Both the position numbers and the translations under genes were made by a program. The notes beneath the pieces are model-generated. The model was not told the DNA's origin. It saw nothing but the letters and a program-made list of their open reading frames with translations, and made no database searches. From Tsukamurella sp040611135 (GTDB lineage Bacteria; Actinomycetota; Actinomycetes; Mycobacteriales; Mycobacteriaceae), in the NCBI RefSeq assembly GCF_040611135.1, contig NZ_JBEXNL010000007.1:159700-223699 (forward strand): 64,000 nt of DNA, written 5' to 3'. Positions 25,035-32,900 of the stretch are shown one piece after another; the first letter of the stretch is position 1; each line of letters opens with the position of its first letter.

Positions 25035-26012
25035 CTACTTCGAGAACCAACCGGTGCGCTGCATCTGCCACACCTGGTCCTGCCAGTAGCCCCAGGTGTG
25101 GGTGCCGGCCGGCGGGAAGTCGTAGTGCACCTTGTTCAGGCCGGCACGCTGCGCGGCGCCCTGGAAGGAGCGCGACTGCGACAGCGCAAGCCACTCGAGC
25201 GGCACGCCCTGGATGACATCGGCGGGGCCCGGGTTCGGGGTGTACTTGCCGAAGACGCCGTTACCGGCCGAGATCCACAGCGGGATGTTCTTGAGGCGGT
25301 TCACCTGGACGGTCGGGTCGTTCTTGGCCCAGCGCGAGTCGAACGGGCCGCCCCACATGTCGAGGCCGGCGTTGTAGCCGCCCGAATCGAGGGAGGCGAT
25401 GCCGACGGCGATCGGGATGCCCGGCGCCGAGATGTTGTTCAGGCCCGACAGCGACGCGGCACGCTTGTAGTAGCCGTTCGAGTCGAGGGTGTTGATGATC
25501 GCGGCGCTACCGGACATCGAGAGGCCGACCAGCGAGACGTTGTCGCTGAAGCCGAGGCTCTTGATGTACTGCGGCAGGCTGGTCTTCAGGAACGAGGCCC
25601 AGGTGTAACGGTAGGGCTGGCGGTTCGTGGACGACGGCGCCTGCCAGTCGGTGAACCAGCTCGAGGTGCCGCCGACGGGCATCACGACGTTGATGCCCTT
25701 CTGCGACAGGAAGGCCACGTTGGCGTCGCGCTCCCAGCCCGAGACGTCCCAGGTGGCGCGCAGGCCGTCGAGGAAGACCACGGTGGGGGCGGTCTTCGGG
25801 TCGGTCGTCGTGGACGCCCAGGTGCGGACCTTCACGTTCGGCATGCCGGCGCCGTTGACGAAGGCCTGCTTGAAGCCCTTCGGCGGGTTCTTGGCGCTGC
25901 CCGGACCCCACGCGTTCGCGGCGCCCGTGCCGGCGATCGTGAGGGCCGGAATGGCAGCCACGGTGACGGCGGCAGCGACAGCCTTCTTGGCCAAGCCGTT
26001 ACGCATACGCAT
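25035..26012 (-). CDS. Ag85-like mycolyltransferase (esterase family), paralogue 2
   Basis: The 325-residue protein is a close paralogue of the neighbour. After a signal peptide (about residues 1-34), both continue with AWGPGSAKNPPKGFK. The nucleophile elbow is LVGLSMSG (Ser165) and the catalytic His is in GTHTWGYW. It also has DMWGGPFD and PNPGPADVIQGVPLEW. The pair is a tandem duplication outside the main mycolate cluster. GGAAGAGAG precedes the ATG at 26012; a second in-frame ATG at 26006 is possible. Confidence 0.92.
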   Translation of the reverse strand: MRMRNGLAKKAVAAAVTVAAIPALTIAGTGAANAWGPGSAKNPPKGFKQAFVNGAGMPNVKVRTWASTTTDPKTAPTVVFLDGLRATWDVSGWERDANVAFLSQKGINVVMPVGGTSSWFTDWQAPSSTNRQPYRYTWASFLKTSLPQYIKSLGFSDNVSLVGLSMSGSAAIINTLDSNGYYKRAASLSGLNNISAPGIPIAVGIASLDSGGYNAGLDMWGGPFDSRWAKNDPTVQVNRLKNIPLWISAGNGVFGKYTPNPGPADVIQGVPLEWLALSQSRSFQGAAQRAGLNKVHYDFPPAGTHTWGYWQDQVWQMQRTGWFSK

Positions 26013-26372
26013 TCGTAACTCTCTTCCTTGTTCGGTCGCCCGGTGGGCGCGTCCTACCGCCTGCGCGGGCCCGGTGGACCGGGACCGTCCGGTACCACAG
26101 GAGACCCCCATGGCACGGCAAGACAGGCGGAGCAGTGCTCATCAGGCACTGTATGCGACATCTCAGTTCCTGACAAACTCTTAGTCGGGCGCGCGTCGGC
26201 GTCCGTTACTCCCGAACGCAAAGATCGTCCATACTGCATGGTCAGCGCTGGACAACCGGTACTTTTCGGCCTCGGATCAGGCCGCGTTCAACCCGTGAAC
26301 CTCTCAGCTTCCGCCCAGAATCAGGGTCGACGGAAGGTGTCGGCGCACCGTCGGACCCCGTACCGTCGGGGC
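26013..26372. other. Divergent intergenic region, no gene seen
   Basis: These 360 bases separate a mycolyltransferase gene from a divergent gene. The middle is locally AT-richer than its surroundings. I see no convincing ORF, repeat or RNA in it. The clearest element is TACCGT at 26361-26366 in front of the plus-strand gene. Confidence 0.4.
26361..26366 (+). promoter_or_regulatory. -10 hexamer TACCGT for the fRMsr gene (leaderless)
   Basis: TACCGT ends 6 nt before GTG 26373 and supports that start. Confidence 0.4.
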
Positions 26373-26861
26373 GTGTCGTTCTCCCTTCCCGAACTCCCCG
26401 ACTCCCCCGCCGAGCGCTACGCCGAGCTCGCCGACCACGCCCGGGCCCTGATCGACGGTGAGCCCGATCGGGTCGCCAACGCCGCGAACCTCTCGGCTCT
26501 CGTGAAGGCGACGGTGCCCGACCTCAACTGGGTGGGCTTCTACTTCTTCGACGGTGCCGAGCTCGTCGTGGGCCCCTTCCAGGGGCTGCCGGCGTGCATC
26601 CGCATCCCGCTCGACCGCGGCGTGTGCGGGGCCGCCGCGCGCACGCGCGAGACGCAGCGGGTCGACGACGTGCACGCGGTCGCGGACCACATCGCCTGTG
26701 ACGCCGCCACCCGTTCGGAGCTCGTGGTGCCGTTGATCGGGCCCGACGGTGCCCTCGTCGGCGTCTTCGATCTCGACAGCGAGTTACCCGCGCGGTTCAG
26801 CGACGACGATCAGCGCGGCCTCGAGGCCGTCGCCGCGGTGTTCGTGGCATCGCTGGCCTGA
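26373..26861 (+). CDS. msrC: GAF-domain free methionine-(R)-sulfoxide reductase
   Basis: The 162-residue single GAF domain reduces free L-methionine-(R)-sulfoxide. Three Cys at about 75, 85 and 109 keep the 10- and 24-residue spacing of the E. coli enzyme. They occur in GPFQGLPACIRIPLDRGVCG and HIACDAATRSE. GTG 26373 gives the normal family length. A much longer frame upstream has no homology and no start signal. Confidence 0.92.
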   Translation: MSFSLPELPDSPAERYAELADHARALIDGEPDRVANAANLSALVKATVPDLNWVGFYFFDGAELVVGPFQGLPACIRIPLDRGVCGAAARTRETQRVDDVHAVADHIACDAATRSELVVPLIGPDGALVGVFDLDSELPARFSDDDQRGLEAVAAVFVASLA

Positions 26862-26883
26862 TCCACCCGGCCGCGGCGGGCGA

Positions 26884-26981
26884 TTCGGGTGCGAGAAGCC
26901 ATCCGCACCCGAACCGCGCGAGCGCACCCGGCACGCCGGGTGCGACAGGGCGAAACGGGTGCGGGAGCGCATCCGCACCCG
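26884..26981. repeat. REP/BIME-like block of alternating CGGGTGCG / CGCACCCG
   Basis: Six copies of an 8-mer in alternating orientation fall within about 100 bases and form three potential hairpins: 26884-26913 with 10-bp arms, 26923-26944, and 26956-26981. It lies between two convergent genes. The middle hairpin has opposite polarity. It could be a terminator in both directions or a dispersed repeat. Confidence 0.7.
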
Positions 26982-27037
26982 GGCTGCCCCCTCGATCGCC
27001 GACGTGACGTCACGCGGCGGTGCGCGCAACAGCGGCG

Positions 27038-28387
27038 CTAGAAGCCGCGGCCGGGGTTGAGGAGGTTCTTCGGGTCCCAGACGGCCTTGATGCCGCGGTG
27101 CAGGTCGAGGACGTCCTCGGAGAGCTCCTCGCCCACCCAGCGGGCCTTCAACACACCCACGCCGTGCTCACCGGTCAGCGTTCCGCCGAGCTCCAGCGCG
27201 GCCTGGAAGACCTCGTCGGCGGCGTCCCAGATGGCCTGGGGCACCTCCCGCTGATCCTTCGGGTAGATCAGCGTGGGGTGCAGGTTGCCGTCGCCGGCGT
27301 GCGCACACGTGGGGATGTCGACGTCGTACTTCGCGGAGATGGCCTCGATCCGGGCGAACATCTCCGGCAGCTGCGAACGGGGCACGCCCACGTCCTCGGA
27401 GAAGATGTTGCCCGCGTGCTCGTAGGCGTGGAAGGCGGCGCGGCGGACGGCCAGCAGCTCGGCCGCCTCGACGGGATCGTCGGAGACCACGGTGTAGTGC
27501 GCCCCGGCGGCCTCGAACTCGCGGGCCAGGACCGCGGCGTCGGCGGGCGTCGAGCCCTGGCCGATGAGCATCGCCCGGGTCTCCTCCTCGAGCCCGAAGG
27601 GGCGCAGCGCCTCCACGCACTCGAGGGTGCGGCGGTCCATGAGCTCCATGAGCGCGGGCACCACGCCGGTGCCGACCACCGCGGCGACCGCGGCCGCCGC
27701 GCTCACCACGTCCGGGAAGGACGCGGCGACGGTCGTCGGCGGGATCACCGGCGCGGGACGGAGTTTGACGGTGACCTCGGTGACGATGCCGAGCGTGCCC
27801 TCGCTGCCGACCAGCAGCTGGGTCAGGTCGTAGCCCGTGACGCCCTTGACGGTGCGCCTGCCGGTCTTGATGATCCGGCCGTCGGGCAGCACGACGGTCA
27901 GCCCGAGCACGTACTCGCGCGTCACGCCGTACATGACGCAGCGCAGGCCGCCCGCGTTCGTCGCGACGTTGCCGCCGATGGAGCAGATCTCGAACGACGA
28001 CGGGTCGGGCGGGTACATCAGGCCGTGCTCGCGGACCGCGCGGTCGAGGTCGGCGTTGAGGACGCCCGCCTCCGCGCGGGCGTACTGATCGGCGACGTTG
28101 ATCTCGAGCATCGCGTTCATCTTCGCGAGCGAGATGATCACGCAGCCCTCGATGGCGCTGGCCCCGCCGGCGAGGCCGCTGCCCGCGCCGCGCGGCACGA
28201 TCACGACGTCGTTGGCGTAGCACCAGGCCGCGGCGGCGGCGACGTCCTCGGTGGTCTCGGCGAGCACCACCGCGAGCGGGACCGCTCCGTGCACCGGCGA
28301 GCAGTGGTCGACGGCGTAGGCCGCCATCACGTCCGGGTCGGTGAGCACCGACCCGGCGAGCTGCGGAAAGCCCTCCAGAGACGCCAT
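27038..28387 (-). CDS. FAD-linked oxidase (GlcD / D-lactate dehydrogenase-like)
   Basis: The 449-residue flavoprotein has the FAD-binding type 4 domain (VVIVPRGAGSGLAGG near residue 65, PPDPSSFEICSIGGNVATNA near 130, and GSEGTLGIVTEV near 200). The C-terminal lobe has CAHAGDGNLHP with the substrate/metal His, and TGEHGVGVLKARW. This is the glycolate/D-2-hydroxyacid oxidase group. Its ATG follows directly after the accD4 TAA with no spacing, so it is the last gene of the pks13 unit. Its substrate and link to mycolate synthesis are unknown. Confidence 0.9.
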   Translation of the reverse strand: MASLEGFPQLAGSVLTDPDVMAAYAVDHCSPVHGAVPLAVVLAETTEDVAAAAAWCYANDVVIVPRGAGSGLAGGASAIEGCVIISLAKMNAMLEINVADQYARAEAGVLNADLDRAVREHGLMYPPDPSSFEICSIGGNVATNAGGLRCVMYGVTREYVLGLTVVLPDGRIIKTGRRTVKGVTGYDLTQLLVGSEGTLGIVTEVTVKLRPAPVIPPTTVAASFPDVVSAAAAVAAVVGTGVVPALMELMDRRTLECVEALRPFGLEEETRAMLIGQGSTPADAAVLAREFEAAGAHYTVVSDDPVEAAELLAVRRAAFHAYEHAGNIFSEDVGVPRSQLPEMFARIEAISAKYDVDIPTCAHAGDGNLHPTLIYPKDQREVPQAIWDAADEVFQAALELGGTLTGEHGVGVLKARWVGEELSEDVLDLHRGIKAVWDPKNLLNPGRGF

Positions 28388-29962
28388 TTACATCGGCATG
28401 AGGTAGGTGCGGCGCGGCACGCGCTGCAGCTCCTTGTCGCGCAGCTGCGCGATCGACTTGCGGATCAGGAGACGGGTCTCCTTCGGCTCGATCACGCCGT
28501 CGATGTAGCCGCGCTCCGCCGCCAGCCACGGCGTCGCCATGAACTGGTTGTAGAAGTCGATGAAGGCCTGCCGGATCGCGGGGCCGTTCTCGCCGGCCTC
28601 CTCGATCTCGCGCCGCTTGATGATCGCGGCGGCACCCTCGGCACCCATCACGGCCAGACGCGCCGTCGGCCACGCGAAGACGAAGTCGGCACCCAACTGC
28701 TTGGAGCCCATCACGGCCCACGCACCGCCGTAGGACTTGCGCAGGATGATGGTGACCTTCGGGACGGCCGCCTCGACGTAGCTGAAGATGAACTTGCCCG
28801 AGCGGCGGATCGTGCCGATCTTCTCCTCCTCGACACCGGGCAGGATGCCGGGGACGTCCACGAGGAAGACGAGCGGGATGTTGAAGGAGTTGCACAGGCG
28901 CACGAACCGGGCGGCCTTCTCGGACGCCTGCGTATCGAGCGTGCCGGCCATGTGCATCGGCTGGTTCGCGACGACGCCGACGGGCTGGCCGTCGACGCGG
29001 GCGAAGCCGGTCACGATGTTCGGCGCCCACAACTCGGCGTACTCGAGGAAGTCACCGTCGTCGAAGACGCGCAGGATCACGTCGTGGATGTCGTACCCGG
29101 CCGTGTCGGCGTCCGGGATGATCGACTCGAGCGAGAGGTCCGTCTCCGTCAGCTCCGGTTCCAGGCCCGGGTTGATGAGCGGCGCGCGCTGGTGGATCGA
29201 GTCCGGCATGAAGGACAGGTAGCGCTTGACCCAGTCGAACGCGGCCTGCTCGTCGACCGCGACGTGGTGCAGGTTGCCCCACTGCGCCTGCTTGATCGCG
29301 CCGCCGAGGTCCTCCGCGGAGGTGGTCTCACCCGTGGTCGGGCGGATCACCTCGGGGCCGGTGACGAACATGTAGGTGTTGTCCTGCACGCCGACGAGGA
29401 CGTCGGTGTTGGCCGGTGCGTAGACCGCGCCGCCGACGCAGGTGCCGAGGATCATCGAGATCTGCGGGACCTGGCCGCACAGGCCGTCCTGGTGCCGGCC
29501 GAGCTCGGCGTACCAGGCGATGGACGTGGCCGCGTCCTGGATGCGGGCGCCGCCCGAGTCGTTGATGCCGACCACCGGCAGGCCCGCGGCCGCCGCGAAG
29601 TCGTACAGCTTGACCATCTTCCGGCCGAACATCTCGCCGACGGTGCCCGCGCCGACGGTCTGGTCGTGGCTGAACGCCGCGACCTTCCGGCCGTTCACGG
29701 TGCCGTAGCCGATCACCACGCCGTCCTTGATCTTGTCGTCGCCGGGCGACTTCGCGAGCTGATCGAGCTCGACGAAGGTGCCCTCGTCGAACAACATGCG
29801 CATGCGGGCACGCGCGCTGGGCAGGCCCTTCGCGTCGCGGCGGGCACGGGCCCGCTCGCTGCCCGGGTCCTTCGCCGCCTCCAGGCGGCGGTAGAGGTCG
29901 TCGAGCTTGCCCGCGGTGGTGGTCAGGTCGACCTGGTCCGATACGTCCGTCACGTCAGTCAC
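28388..29962 (-). CDS. accD4: Acyl-CoA carboxylase beta subunit AccD4
   Basis: The 524-residue carboxyltransferase subunit supplies the carboxylated acyl-CoA that Pks13 condenses with the meromycolic chain. Two crotonase-like halves carry GINDSGGARIQ, GTCVGGAVYAP and the second-half oxyanion segment with RKSYGGAWAVMGSKQLGAD. The position right after pks13 matches M. tuberculosis Rv3799c. GTG 29962 is used; a second in-frame GTG is at 29953. The stop abuts the next gene's ATG. Confidence 0.94.
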   Translation of the reverse strand: MTDVTDVSDQVDLTTTAGKLDDLYRRLEAAKDPGSERARARRDAKGLPSARARMRMLFDEGTFVELDQLAKSPGDDKIKDGVVIGYGTVNGRKVAAFSHDQTVGAGTVGEMFGRKMVKLYDFAAAAGLPVVGINDSGGARIQDAATSIAWYAELGRHQDGLCGQVPQISMILGTCVGGAVYAPANTDVLVGVQDNTYMFVTGPEVIRPTTGETTSAEDLGGAIKQAQWGNLHHVAVDEQAAFDWVKRYLSFMPDSIHQRAPLINPGLEPELTETDLSLESIIPDADTAGYDIHDVILRVFDDGDFLEYAELWAPNIVTGFARVDGQPVGVVANQPMHMAGTLDTQASEKAARFVRLCNSFNIPLVFLVDVPGILPGVEEEKIGTIRRSGKFIFSYVEAAVPKVTIILRKSYGGAWAVMGSKQLGADFVFAWPTARLAVMGAEGAAAIIKRREIEEAGENGPAIRQAFIDFYNQFMATPWLAAERGYIDGVIEPKETRLLIRKSIAQLRDKELQRVPRRTYLMPM

Positions 29963-29980
29963 CCTATCCCCTGCCGTCGA

Positions 29981-32900
29981 TCACGCGACGCCGTCTGCGG
30001 CGTCGAGCTCCGTGGTCATGTGTGTCGCGATCCTGCCGACGTACGGCTCGTCGATGATCTGCAGGTGGTCGCCGCCGATCTTGACGATCCGCAGGTCCTC
30101 GACCACCGGCGCCCAGCCGCCGTCCGGCGCGATGTCGGCGAAGTTGGGCTCCAGCTCCACCGCACCGTCGTGCATGCGATCCGCGCGGTACAGCGTGACC
30201 GTGCCACCGAACTTCCCGTAGTCGGCGGGGTTCACCTTGATCAGCATGCGGTTGTCCACGAAGGACGTGCGCTGGTGCTCGATCATCGAGGTCGGGATCT
30301 TCTTGTCGGACAGCTGCACCAGCTCCATGATGATCCGGAACTGGCCCTCGTCGTCGGCCGCCGCGAGGCGGTCGATCGGCAGCTCGATCTCATCGCCGAT
30401 GTCGTAGTTCTTGCGCGCGAACTTCTCCCAGCGCTCGAGGCGGGCCCGCTTCTCCGCGGGCTCATCGGTGAGCGGCACCGTCGGCGCCACGACGTCCAGC
30501 AGGCCCACGTACTCGACCTTCTGGCCCTCGTCCTCGAGGGCGCGCGCGAGGCCGTAGGCGAACGCGCCGCCGAGGCTCCAGCCCGCGAGCCGGTACGGCC
30601 CCTCGGGCTGGATCTCCTTGAGCTTGGGCAGGTATTCGGCGACCCGCTCCTCGATCTCGCCCTCGATGCGCTCGAAACCGTAGATCGGCAGATCCTCGGG
30701 CAGCTTGCGCAGCAGCGCCTCGTAGGCGGTGGTGTTACCGCCGGCGGGGTGGAACAGGAAGAGCGGGCGGCGATCCGAGTTCTCCGGCTTGCGCAGGGTG
30801 CGGACGAATCCGTCGACCCGGGTGGCCTCGTTCATGACCGCGCCCACGTAGGTGGCCATCTCCTCGATGTTCTTCGAGTCGATGACGTCCTCGATGTCGA
30901 TCTCGCCGCCGGCCCGCTCGGACAGGCGCGCCGTGAGCTTCTCCGCGACCTCTTCCGAGAGCACCTCCAGCTCGTTGAACACGCCGCCGGGGGACTTCCC
31001 CACGACGATCGCGTAGGTGGCGAAGGTCAGGCGCTCCGCGGCGTCGCGCGGGGGCACGCCGTCGCCCACGGCCTCCGCGATGGCGGCGCCGTCCAGAAGG
31101 TCGGGGGTACTGGGGCTCTCGGCCTCCGCCACCGGGTCCGACGGTGCCGCCGGCGCGGCCTCAGCGGCCGGGGCCACCACGGGAGTCTCGGCAGGGGCGT
31201 CGGCTGCGGCCTCGGCCTTCGCCGCGGCCTCCGCCTTGGCGGCCTTCATCATCTCGGCCAGCTGGCCGGCGTCGGCGAGTTCGCCGGTGCCGGACTGGTG
31301 CTCGGCCAGCGCATCCACCTGATCGCGGTGCTCGACCGCGTACTCGACGAACTGCACGACGTCGTTGAAGGACGCATCGCGCACGGCCTGGATCTGGATC
31401 GGCGGGATGTCGAACTCGTACTCGGCGCGGTTCTTGATGCGCATCGCGATGAGCGAGTCCATGCCCAGGTCGATCAGCGGGATCTCCTTGGGCAGGTCCT
31501 CGATCTCGAAGCCCATGGTCTCCGCGATGATCACGCCGAGCCGGTGTTCCACCGTCTCACCGGAATCCGGCGACCAGCGCTCGGCGCTGCCCTCGGGCGC
31601 GGGGGCCTCGGTCTCCTCGGAGACGGTGATCTCGGGCTCCGTCCCGTCGAGCTCGTCCATCTCCTCCGCGGCGGGCGCGGCGGCCTTGGTGATGAGCGGC
31701 GCGGCGGCGGTGCCGGACGCCTCGCCGCCCACGACGACGGCATCGAGCAGGAGCCGGAAGCCCCTGCCGGTGTTCTCGTGCACCTGGATCGACGCGCCGC
31801 CGGGGTGCGGCGTCAGCGTCGTGGTGAGGGTGAGCCCGTCCTTGGGCTCCCCGTGCTCGACGGCCGCGGTGACCGCGGCACCGTCGAGCACCTGGACCGC
31901 AGCGTGCTTCGCGAGATCCACCAGGGAGATCTGCGACTGGTCGCCCAGGGTCAGGGCGCCCGCGTCGAGCTGCCACACGTGGCGGCCGTCCGGCAGCGCC
32001 ACGTGGCCGCCGGGCACGACGCCCGAGCCGCCGTCGGGCAGCTTGGTCTGGATCCAGATGTGCTTGCGCTGGAACTTCGTTCGCGGCACCGGCGCGTAGC
32101 GGCCGGGGCCGAACAGCGCCGCCACGTCCACGTGGTGGCCGCGCGAGAACACGGTGGCGAGCGCCGTCATGATGGTGCCAGGCTCGTCCTCCTTGCGCTT
32201 GAGGGTCTGCACCAGCGCGGCGTCCTGGATGCCCGAGCCGAAGGTGACCGCGGCGACGGAGATCAGGGTGATCGGGTTCGGGGAGAACTCGATGAACGTG
32301 CGGTAGCCGGCCTCGACGGCCTTCTCGACGGCCTGGGTGAACCAGACGCTGTGGCGCAGGCCCTTGATCCAGTAGTCCACGTCGTGCACCGGCGCGTGGC
32401 CCGCCTTGTAGAACTCGTCCTTGTTCACGGTCGAGTACATGGGGTACTGCAGCACGTGCGGCTCGATGCCCATGAGCTCGGCCTGCAGCTCGCCGAGGAG
32501 CGGGTCCATCTGGGAGGTGTGCGAAGCGCCGCGAGTCACCAGCTTGCGGGCCATCAGGCCCTTGGCCTCGGTCTCCTCGACGATCTTGTCGATGACCTTG
32601 CCGGGGCCGCCGATGACGGTGTGCGTGGGCGCCGCGTAGACGCAGATCTCCAGGCCCTCGTAATCGCCGAGCACGGTGTCGATGTCGGCCGCGCTGTACT
32701 CGACGAGCGCCATGAAGCGCTCCATCTCCTCGGGCAGCATCTCCTCGCCCTCGCCCATCAGGCGCGAGCGCTGGCAGATCACGCGCACCGCATCCGGTAG
32801 CGAGAGGCCGCCGGTGACCCAGGCGGCAGTGGCCTCACCCATCGAATGGGGAAGCACCACACCGGGTTCGATGCCGTAGTGACGGAACAGGCCGACCAGC

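Noticed and set aside
27020..32800. A 1926-codon open frame on the plus strand opposite the FAD oxidase, accD4 and pks13
   Set aside because: It is the GC-rich shadow of three clearly identified minus-strand genes. Its translation is Arg/His/Asp/Val-rich without any domain, as expected from antisense frames.
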